From Lamellibrachia luymesi (Eukaryota > Annelida > Polychaeta > Sabellida > Siboglinidae): a DNA stretch of 64,000 bases. Below are positions 13,201-25,200 of the stretch, in pieces. The position numbers and the translations under genes were made by a program. Within the stretch, counting starts at the first letter, position 1. Each line of letters starts with the position of its first letter. Below the pieces are notes generated by a model, which was not told where the DNA came from, made no database searches, and was given only the letters and a program-made list of their open reading frames with translations. The stretch covers positions 102,596 through 166,595 of the forward strand of contig SDWI01000392.1 in the NCBI GenBank assembly GCA_009193005.1, in the 5' to 3' direction.

Positions 13201-16200
13201 CACGAATGTATATGAGCAACAGTAAAGAGCATATCTTGACAACACATCTTTTGGGAGTATACTGAGGATCTCCATAGCCAGGGCTTCACATAAATTACTC
13301 GCCTAAATATGCCAAATTAATTTAGGCGAGCGATTTGTTAGTTGTTGTTTTTTTCATGTGTTGGCGCCACCATTTCCCATTCGGATTCTGTTGCTGTCGC
13401 CATGATATTTTAATTGGTGCTTGTTGGCGCTGACTTTTGTACAAAGAAATAAATGTTTACTTTAGTAAACCCTATACATTGCAATTGGTGAAACAGTTTT
13501 GAATTGCAACATGCTGCCACGATTACCGTAGGCATAGCCTAGGTAAGGCCAGTGCCCGTGGCAGTGGCCACGACACGGTACTGGTTTTGTGCAACTTTGC
13601 TTAGGCTGTTTGAAAATTGCAAATGAGATTCACAAATACGCCACGTATAAGAATTAGATGTATGGTCATAATTCATAAATGCAGCTTAGTAGGCAACACC
13701 AATATAAACTGGGGTGAAATGGCATGCTTCCATTGCATCATAATGCCATAGTGCGAAAAATATGAATTTGTCATCCGCACAAGAAACAGTGAATCAATGT
13801 TAAGTGGCACTGGAGATGTGCATTGTGAATTTATTTGTTCAGAGCGGTTGAAAGACGAAGTGGAACAATTACTAAAATTATAAAATTATTTTTAATGTCT
13901 AATCAACTTTTACACTCCGTGTCAATTCATATACATTTTAGGTAGTTCAGATCCAAGTTATTATTTTCGATTCCAATTACAGCGTAGTCGGTCAGTCAGA
14001 TCATAGCAAAATATTGTTGATCCTTCCATAACTGTACATGTATACACGTATTTTATTCAGTTCGACATACAACATGTGACATTAAAACATAATACACATC
14101 GACATTAGTCCATTTATTTGATAACTTTTTATAAACCGTGCGGCCAGTATAGCTTCGATGGCATTCTTGCAATCTTGGTGCAACGGGCTGCGATCGCCGG
14201 TGACGGATGATATGTGAACTCCGAATATTGGAGCCCGAACACTGCATTATAAAGAGTTTAGACTTTCCTAGTGAATCTAATACTCAAAAAACTACTTGTC
14301 AAGACGAACACTTGCAGACAGTGAGCGATTTTAACAATTAACGCGAGCGATAAATCGCTCCCTAGATTATTGATTTGCGCGAGCGATAGGGAGCGAGAGC
14401 GATCGCTCGCCTCAAACGTGATGCCCTGCATAGCAGCTGTAGATTTGAAAATGCTGACCTGGCTTTTCCCAATCATTGCTGTTTGTTAATACTTTTTTTT
14501 TCCATTGACTGAGAGACCAATGGAACTGGCTTGTTGCTCTAGGTTGCTTATTTTCCTCTATACCTGGTCTCGAGTGTGAGAAGGCAGAAAATAGAAACGA
14601 AACAAAGTAATAGTAATATATTACATTTAATTGACCCCCAGGCCTGATGTTGACTCATAGAAGGCAGGCTGTGTGTATGACCTGTCACATGTGTTGTCCT
14701 GTAGAAGGCAGGCTGTGTGTATGACCTCTCACGTATGTTGACCTGTAAAAGGCAGGCTGTGTGTATGACCTCTTACGTATGTTGACCTGTAGAAGGCAGG
14801 CTGTGTGTATGACCTCACGTATGTTGACCTGTAGAAGGCAGGCTGTGTGTATGACCTCTCACGTATGTTAACCTGTAGAAGGCAGGCTGTGTGTATGACC
14901 TCTCACGTATGTTAACCTGTAGAAGGCAGGCTGTGTGTATAACCTGTCACGTGTGTTAACCTGTAGAAGGCAGGCTGTGTGTATGACCTGCTGGCCAGCA
15001 TGAAGCTGCTGTGTCTACACTTCTGGCTCGATGACATCAAGCTAATTGATGATTTGCGACTTGATATCGCCCTGAAGATGCTCAAACTACCCCACTTCAA
15101 TGCCAAGATGAATGCACTCAAACAGGTGACTGACATATATATATATATATATCAAATGTTGACCTGTGACTTGTTGTTACGAGCGAGGAACTGCATTTTT
15201 GCAACATTAAAACATTTTTTGGATAAAAATTAATTTGTCATTGCTAAGTTTCAAGAACACATCATAATGTTGGTTTGACAGTGAAAGACCCAACCTTGCA
15301 CTTTTGAAAAAATAGCAGTAATGTTACTTAACTGGTGAAGAAAAAACACTAATTTGACATTATTATTGACATGCCTGGTTTTGGGGCACACCATGAATGT
15401 TTGTACACAGCACTTCTACATAATATTTTAGGTGTGTGAATTATCAGCTTCAGCCAATGGCAACATAAAAAACAAAGTCAGGACTCAGTAGTGCACCAAA
15501 ACTTAATTAAATTGAATACATTTTGTTGACGCATAGTTATGAACACATGGCCAGGAAATTTGTGACAGACGATGTTCACAATGAATTGTAAACATTTCTC
15601 TTTATAGATATATATTTGCAGTAGCCTCAATTCTTTGTTTGTCACTAGATGCCACGTATCAGCTTCCCGTGTAATAATACAGATGACACACTAGTGTTGT
15701 TACTAGGCAAGGCAGCTCAGCGGTCAAGAGCGCCGGACTGCCAATTGAAAGGACCAGAGTTCGAGTCCACTCGCTGCCATTTCAAAACACGTTGACAATT
15801 TCGGTCACCCCACTTTGTCTTGTATTTTGGAAGAGACACTAAAAGCTGTTAGCCCCTTCTACTTGATGTCTACACCAGGGGAAGTAAAATATCCCACACA
15901 GGGAAATGTAAAAACCTGTTGTGAACTCACAAAGCCAATTGTCTCGATCTCCTAAAACCATCAGCTGTTGCCAAAAACACTTTCTCTGGTAATGGAGTAA
16001 TCGTCATGAGCGTCCTGTTTAAGGTGGATACCGGCGTTACATATTTGGTAGCAGTGTTGTTATAAACTATCATGTTTCAGGTGACAAAGTTGATCGAAGA
16101 CAGCAGTAATGCCAAGATGTCGAGGACTGCCATTAGTGCCGAGAAGATAGCTGCCTGGCTGGTGGACAATGAGGTTCTCTCTATCGCCCTTGAAGGTTTG

Positions 16201-19200
16201 TTCCACTCTAACGCAACCATTTATATTTCTACAATTACTCTGCTACTAATGAATACTTTAAGTGCTATCTCCATTTTGTGTGTTTTGAGATAAATCAAGT
16301 TTTCTGTTGAACATAGGTAAGTAATAGGTAGATAAACCATTCAACATAGGTAAGTAATAGGTAGATAAACCATTATTTCATCAGTTATTAGCATGGAGTA
16401 TAAGTTTGATAACACATTCTGCAGCAAAACACTTTACCTCCACCACTGTCAATTTCATGACAGCATAAATCTAGTGTTTAACATAATTTATGTGATTATG
16501 GTGAATACTATGTTTTACGGAAAAAAATTCACACGTAGCTTCTTTGTTCTTTGAGTTGGTTTAGTGTTTCGATAGGAGGTTTGCTATTTGATAATTATAG
16601 AGTAATGAAGTTAAAGTTGAAGCAAAACAGACAGTGCAGGACTTAATAATATTTATCACTCGTTGGGTCAGTATAATCACATAATTGAAATGTTAAAAAC
16701 AATAAAACTATGTTTTCAGGGTTTTTATTTGAATGCCACAGTATGTGGACTTTAAGGTAATGGATATTGTAGCACAAAAAAATTAGTTTTATTATCCTAA
16801 AATCGAAATTAGGATAACAAATATGCATACACTGATTGGAAAATGTTGTATGTTTTGTATTTCTTTGTTATGTACATTGTTCATTGTTGCACAGGAAACA
16901 TTGACCAGGTTCAATATTGTGACAAAGTAAAGAATATCACCGACTTCCTGGGTATGAAACTGTCCAAGGAAGAACTGACCAAAATCTGGAAAATGCAGGT
17001 GAGTCATGTGACATTTGTGTGTTGCTCAAATGAGTGTGACATTTAAAAAGGAATACACATTGATGCTAGTTCACTCATTTGATAAGTTTTATAAACCTTA
17101 TACAGATCATGCAGCCAGCACATCGTGGCTTCTATGGCGTTCTTGCGATCTTGGTGCAGTGGGTGGCAATCACTATTTGTGTAGTAGCTCCCTGATGACA
17201 GCTGATACAGGAACTCCTGACACGCTTCACCGAAATATTAGACCCCGAACACCTTGTTATAAAGAAGCTAGACTTTCCCAGCGAATCTGATTCTCAAGAA
17301 ACTAGTCCTTGTTGAGATAAACATTTGGCAGACAACAAGTGATTTTAGCAACTGACGTGAGCGATAAATTGCTCCCTAGATTATTCAGTTGCGCGAGCGA
17401 TAGGGGGTGAGACCGATCGCTCGCCTCAAATATGTTGGACTGGCCCTGTATCAGATGTCATCATTATTAATACTTGTTTCCACAGCATGACGAGAGCAGT
17501 GTGGTCGTGGAAAACATCCACGCGATCATCGCCGCTGCAGCCATCAAGTTCAATGCACAGCAACTGGAGAATCTGTTCATTCTTATCCAGAAGGTACCTA
17601 CTTGTTTTGTACCTACTTATACATACTAGTACATACTTGTACCTACTTGTTTTGTTCATAGGCACCATTCAGTGTTGTTGGAGCCATCTTTGTCTCTGCT
17701 GGTAGTGTATTTTAAGGTAACTGGTGGTTATTATATGCTTGTCTTGAATTGAGTAGTTTCAGTAGAAGATAAATTTACAATTTCCTTACAGATTGTAGTT
17801 AAAATACTATATAATACTCCAAATTAATAAAATTTGGAGTTTTTCATTTATTTGGTTATGTTACAAGATTGTTTTAATCTTAAATGTAAAAAATTTTTTA
17901 AAGAAAATACCAAAGAAATAAATGACATACATATAAGTATGACAGTGTCGCTGATAACGTTACGGAAAATTTTGGTAATATATACGAATTACGTGTGCTA
18001 CACCACCGTGAATAAGTTCGCAAAAAGTGAATGACTGCCTAAAGTGGCAGCGTATTTTTGACCAATCGTACTTCAAATTCGTGTAATTTTGCCTACATTT
18101 AAGACACGTCCATATGCCAAATTGCAGCTTAGTAATTGTAGTTGTTTCTAAAAAAGTAAATTAAGCATAATTTTTTTTTTGCTTGTGATAACAGAAATGT
18201 CAATAGATACTCGTATCATGCTTGAAATGTGACGTTTTCACAGGCGTTTTACGTATTGTTGACAAAACAATGGCCATTTATAATATTGACATATCCCCTT
18301 AATTTGCTGCCACAATGGCCCTTAAATCTGTATTTGTAACGTGTTGTCGTCTACGATATCAGGTTACACCAGCCATCTGACAAACACATGGCAGGGCGTG
18401 TTTACGATCATTTTGATTGGCCCATTATCAGTGGGGTCACCAGTTCACATCTACTTGGCCATTGCCATTATAGCTTCAAAGGCACAATAAACTATATTAC
18501 CGCTGATATTTGCTGGTTTAAGGACATGACACAGTAACCAGACAATATGTTCCGTGTTCACGGCGAATGAATAAAGCTAGTTCAAGGATCGATGCACACG
18601 TGGTCATTACTATGGAAACATTGTCAGCGTTTCTTAGAAGTCAGGGGGATTTCCAAAAGGACTGTTTTTTAAAGGATGGATTGGTAAAATAAGTTATGAG
18701 GAAAAAAATCAAAAATCAACTGACTCGTTAGTTGCCCAGCTGCCGTAAGATCAAGATCGAAAACAACTATAATCGCCCAATTTGGCATATACTGTGAATG
18801 GCTGAATTTGACTTTGAGGTCAAATATAATATTTAGGTCCTGTGGTCAATAAATACTTGTTTTGAGTGGAATCTAGCTCATAGTAGCCCCAGCCAGAACA
18901 GTGGACAAGGTCACATTAATGCAACAGTACTTGAAGGAAGCATTATAATTTTCTATATTTTGAATATGTGTACATACTTGTATCATTACTGTACTTAGGG
19001 GCTTTGTAAAAAACACCCAGTAATCCAAAAAAAATTGTAGGCTTGACCACCCACCCACACCCCGATCCAAAAACAAACAGAATTACAGGCACAAGTGTTG
19101 CCAGTGCAGTGAGTGGAGAGTCGATTATTCCAAAATGTTAACCTGGAAGAAGCTCTTTAAAAAATGTATGCTTCCATTTTGTGATATTCCAAGTTGACCC

Positions 19201-22200
19201 TTGACACATCCAACCACAACAAATTTTTTAACACCCCTTTTATTTATTTATACTCATTTCTATAGTGTAGTGCCCCGTTAGCATGGATGAACTAAGCTGT
19301 TTATGTTCGACTGTTCTTTCCACCAGAGTTGGCAGGAAGAGAATGACAGGATGCGCGAGAAGTTGCTCGGGCTAATCGGCAAGATTGGGCGCGATGCACG
19401 AATACCAAAGACTACCGGCAGTGTGAGTCTCTCACTTGTTTTCTATTCCATGCCTTAGAAAATGACCCATTGTCTGCTCAATATATTACATGGCATTGCT
19501 CTGGCTCATTTGTCTGTGTTTGTAGGTGTTGGAGTTGCTCTGGGACCTGGCTCATCTGTCTGTGTTTGTAGGTGTTGGAGTTGGACCTGGCTCATCTGTC
19601 TGTGTTTGTAGGTGCTGGAGTTGGACCTGGCTCATCTGTCTGTGTTTGCAGGTGTTGGAGTTGGACCTGGCTCATCTGTCTGTGTTTGTAGGTGTTGGAG
19701 TTGCTCTGGGACTTGGCTCATTTGCCCGTGCTACCGACACAGCTTGTGGAACAAGCCATGGATGAGCACCTTGCGATACTTAACAACTCATTCACTGTGA
19801 AGGAACAAGTCAAGAAGAGCTACGTCATGAAGTGTGTTGATGACGTCAAGGAGGTATGATTTGCCAGATGACTCCTTACATTGGGTTGTTGGATGTAATC
19901 CTTTCAGTTGTCTTGTGTTACTGACGCATCACCTCTGTTCTGTGTAGCTATTTCCATGGTGTCCTGTTTTTAAATAGCTTGTTTTCTTCATCTTGTTGCC
20001 AGTGCCTGCATTAGATGGGTTGTCTTACAATCAGGGCCTGTATTAGATGGGTTGTTTTGTTGTCAGGGCCTGTATTAGATGGGTTGTCTTACAATCAGGG
20101 CCTGTATTAGATGGGTTGTTTTGTTGTCAGGGCCTGTATTAGATGGGTTGTCTTACAATCAGGGCCCGTATTAGATGAGTTGTCTTGTTGTCAGTGACTG
20201 CATTAGATGGGTTGTCTTACAATCAGGGCCTGTATTAGATGGGTTGTCTTGTTGTCAGGGCCTGTATTGGATGGGTTGTCTTGTTGCCAGTGACTGCATT
20301 AGATGGGTGGTCTTACAATCAGGGCCTGTATTAGATGGGTTGTCTTGTTGTCAGGGCCTGTATTGGATGGGTTGTCTTGTTGTCAGTGACTGCATTAGAT
20401 GGGTGGTCTTACAATCAGGGCCTGCATTAGATGGGTTGTCTTGCAATCATCAGGGCCTGTATTAGATGGGTTGTCTTGTTGTCAGGGCCTGTATTGGATG
20501 GGTTGTCTTGTTGCCAGTGCATGCATTAGATGGGTTGTCTTACAATCAGGGCCTATATTAGATGGGTTGTCTTGTTGTCAGGGCCTGTATTAGATGGGTT
20601 GTCTTACAATGAGGGTCTGTATTAGATGGGTTGTCTTACAATCAGGGTCTGTATTAGATGGGTTGTCTTGTTGTCAGGGCCTGCATTAGATGGGTTGTCT
20701 TACAATCAGGGTCTGTATTAGATGGGTTGTCTTACAATCAGGGCCTGTATTAGATGGGTTATCTTGTTGTCAGGGCCTGCATTAGATGGGTTGTCTTACA
20801 ATCAGGGTCTGTATTAGATGGGTTGTCTTACAATCAGGGTCTGTATCAGATGGGTTGTCTTGTTGTCAAGGCCTGTGTTCTACATGCAGGTTGTGTTTCA
20901 GGGACGGTGGGTGTTACCAGCCCTCAAGCAGCTTCAGCACATCATAAAGAACATTGCCAAGACCAGCTCTTACAAGGCTGAGAAGGTAATTCCTGCTTTC
21001 TATACTTATGTACGTGCTTACGTTCATATACTATTTCTGTGATAAAAATACCCGTGGTATTCATGCAGCTAATTTAACTAATTGAAATCCATCAATTATG
21101 CTTAGTGTTTTACCTCTTCTTTGTAAAGCAGGAGGAGCATTCATTGTGTGACACTTGCTGTAATCATTCATTATGTGACGCTTGCTGTAATCATTCATTA
21201 TGTGACGCTGTAATCATTCAGGGTAAGGAGCTTCACGTTTGATTTACTTAATTTCAATATGAGCAATCAGAGGATGTGGACAAATTGTGTTATTTTTGCA
21301 TGTTTTAGTACATCTAGTGATGGCCACGTAGTCACACATTGATGTTATGCTGTCCAATTTCAGCAAAGTGGATCTAATAAACTTGCCACATGACCCGAAT
21401 AAAGCTGTCCTGTTTGATGAAGTAATTTCTACGGTAGAGCAGACGATCTATCAGTGGCACTCTCTGCCACATCACATGACACAGTAGGTCGTGTTGCATT
21501 TTTTTAGGGAATCCTGCAAGAGCTCAACAAGAACAGTGACATCATTAAACAGGTGACAGCTAGTCTCATCAAGTTCCACCAGGTGGCAGTGTCAAGCATC
21601 AAGGATGGTATGATCACACCCGAGGCACTGGTCGATAGTCGCTACTCGCACAAAGACGTAGGCATGCATTCACTTATAAAAAAATTTATAATTGTTTTGA
21701 TTTTCATATGTGTTTTACCAGTACCAATTAACTGTGGTACAAATGGTGCACTCATACCAGGCCCCCATAAAAAGAAGCCCACAAAATCAATCATAATCCA
21801 TCTGATTAACTAGATGGAATATTTGCCTTTATATTAAATTTGGTTTGCAGAATTTCATGGATGGTAATATGAAAACTGGATAAATTATGTTGCATTTGCA
21901 TGTTTCAATATGTCCAATGACCATCAAGTATTCACAAATCTGTATTTTGTTGCAATTTATGTTCCCGTTTCAGTACATCACCGTTCACCTGAGCTTCCTG
22001 CAGTTTGTGCTCCAGGAGGGCGTGCTCTATCTGTCGTGGCATCGCGCCAGGGACATCTGGGACGTCCTCGTAGCCAGTAATGCCTCGTCAGATTGGGATA
22101 AACAGGTGGGTGTGGGGAAACAGGGAAAGGACACTCGCTGGCAGGCTGCTTTGTAATACTTGAACTCAGTTTTAAATGTCGATATATAATCCATTTAAAG

Positions 22201-25200
22201 AAAAATTATTTGCCTTTGAAAATAAGGAAATTTTTCGGAGAATAAACAGTTTCAGAGAATGTTGCTGCATGACATTACTGCAGTTGATATTGTGTTGCCA
22301 CTATTCTGGACATGACATTACTGCAGTTGATATTGTGTTGCCACTATTCTGGACATGACATTACTGCAGTTGATATTGTGTTGCCACTATTCTGGACATG
22401 ACATTACTGCAGTTGGTATCGTGTTGCCACTATTCTGGACATGACATTACTACAGTTGATATTGTGTTGCCACTATTCTGGACATGACATTACTGCAGTT
22501 GGTATCGTGTTGCCACTATTCTGGACATGACATTACTACAGTTGGTATCGTGTTGCCACTATTCTGGACATGACATTACTACAGTTGATATTGTGTTGCC
22601 ACTATTCTGGACATGACATTACTACAGTTGATATTGTGTTGCCACTATTCTGGACATGACATTACTGCAGTTGGTATTGTGTTGCCACTATTCTGGACAT
22701 GACATTGCTACAGATAGCATCATATTGTTGTTACTATGGACATGATATCATTGTATTTACTAATATATTGGTGTTGCTAGGGATATTGTATTGGGTGTGG
22801 CAGCTTGGTGGTAGAACTCTACTGTCGATCGAGAGGACCAGGGTTTGAGTCCACCTGCTACCATTTTGGAACTTAGGCAGTTTTGTTCACCCCCACATTG
22901 CCTGCGTCTTTCGGAAGAGACACTAAATGCCATAGCTCTCCTTGATCACAGGGAGTAAATGTAACCTGTGTTGGACTCGCCAACTCTGGTGAAGGAAACT
23001 ACACCATGCTGTAGGAGCAACAGAAAAATCACGATGGAGAACATAAGTGGAGGGTCGTTGTGATTGCAGGAAACCCACTTGACATATCATTGTACTGTTG
23101 TGTTTTAGACGTGTTTCAAGTGGTTCACAAAGGGTGTTGCAGACCTGGAGCAGGACACACAGTCTCAGCTGTTCCAGAAGGAAGTCCTCAGACTGCAGCC
23201 ACATCAGCTCTCGGAGGAAGGTTCTGTCATCAGTCTTCTTAATATGCCCAAGTTGTTGGCAGACATTTAGCATGAATCATGTGGTCAGCTGACTATATGT
23301 TCTTCCTCTTTGTTCCCTTAAAAGCCAACTAGTTCTTGTACTGCTGCACTGCTTCGGCTTTCGTCATTTCCCACTGCTCCCTATCGGGAGGCATTTCCCT
23401 TCACTTGTCATCCTCCTCCGCCTGTCTTACATCCCTCTTAACGCTCTTAACGCGTGCCTCCATCCGCACCAAGTGACCTGCCCACATGATCTGGCTTCTT
23501 ACTATTCTTCCCGTTCAGCTGAACTGCATCTATCCCTTGGGTCATTCATCCTCATTCCGTCCAACCTCTTTGTTCCTGTAATTCTCTGCACCCTGTTGTT
23601 CTAATTATATATCATTACGATACATCAGGTAAAAATTTGAGCTCGTGTGCAGGGTTCATGTTTTTACTTTAATAATAATAATATATTTTAATAATAATAA
23701 TATAGTATATTTTATTTTTACTGTGAATGATTCCTGTGTTTTCTTATGCAGGATTCATGTGTTTCAAGTGCTACTTTGAGAATGTCAACCAGTTTGAACA
23801 TCGGCTAAAGAAATCCAGTGGAACTTATGTGAGTAACATCTCTTCGTATCCTAGTTGCACATATAGTACATTTATGCAATAACCAACACAAGTTCGATGC
23901 AGTAGAGAATTGAAATGGGCCAAATAAATGACTTTTTTATTACAAAGTGGACTGCTTATCACGCAGCCACTTTGGGAAGAACATTAACAGGAATGTGAGC
24001 TCCTCAAAGCAAGCCAGACAGGAACTGAACACATGTACAGCCCCGTCCGGCAAGATAAAAAGTTTCATTGAAATTTAATAGCTATGTTCTTTTGTAAGAT
24101 TGCTCTCAGTTGAATAATTTGACACCAGTTGTAAATAGTTGCTAAATAGAAAACTAACTAATTTGAACATTCTCTTATGTCCCAAGGATTTTGGCTGGAT
24201 TAATGAACCATGAGGGTTATTGAGGCACAGAATAATGAGGCAAATATTGAAATTGGTCCCACACAAAAGTATGCAGATTACAAAAAAACGGATTATTAAA
24301 AAAGGGATAAGCGAGACATGACTGCATATGCAATTGTTATTTAAATAAGACGATGTACCAAGAGAGTCCTTGTCACAATGATGTCTGGAAAGAACATGTT
24401 TTGTAACTAATCAATAGAAATCTTGAAAAGGAAGTGCTTAAAACTGTGTCCTCAATTGATTTAGCCTATCGCGAATCCGGTTCGTTGATGTCCTAATATG
24501 TAGTGGGTGAATATTTTAAGTAATATCTGCAGTCGGTTTAGTTAAAAAGTGTGTATTTTTTTCAAATCATGGAAAGAATTGACTTCAATCATTAGATCTA
24601 GTAAGGCTCAAAATAGTGGATATCGAAAACAGTAAACACTTTATGAGGTCAAGGTCATGGGCGTTACTTCATTCACATGACAAAGTTATGGAATTTTGCC
24701 AAGGGCGAAATTTGTGAGTTTTCAATGTTTCCATTTTCACTTCAATAAATTATGCATGCAGAATTAAATAATTTAATAGTTTGTCTGATAATTTAACAAA
24801 AACTACATACAAAAGCTGCACAAACGAGCTAGCGTGTCATAGTGGATACTAGGTAGGTTTGAATTTTTGCAAAATTGATTTGAAATGAGACAAGCAAAAA
24901 ATCGAATTGATGAAGCACCTTTAAGATAATCACGAAATTTAGAATTGTGAGTAAATAGTTGCCATAATTACAAATGTATTTATATGTCATTGGTTAGATG
25001 CTGTGATATTAGTCATGATGTTTCATGACAAAATTCACATTTTTGCTGTTGAGAAGCAGAGCATACAGTAATATATGCAGCCAGTATTAAACATTTTATA
25101 TCAGCACTTACCAATTCTCCCCATAGACCATTTTGAAAGATATGTTTTGTATCTAACTACAGACCTTACAAGAACTAACTGCATGTTTATGCATATCGTA

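Larger units (their letters stand above)
12713..14990 (+). repeat. 44-bp minisatellite spanning the exon 9 acceptor, split by a transposon
   Basis: Eleven units start GTAGAAGGCAGGCTGTGTG (at 12713, 12757, 12801, then 14657, 14701, 14745, 14789, 14831, 14875, 14919, 14963). The last unit contains the true acceptor CCTGTAG and the first codons of exon 9. Every unit therefore repeats an acceptor-like site followed by exon 9 sequence. The three left units are separated from the eight right units by the hAT element at 12843-14646. Confidence 0.92.

Noticed and set aside
15706..15780. Possible functional tRNA gene
   Set aside because: Acceptor-stem pairing and cloverleaf are not convincing, and the head is fused to a body shared by other SINE copies.
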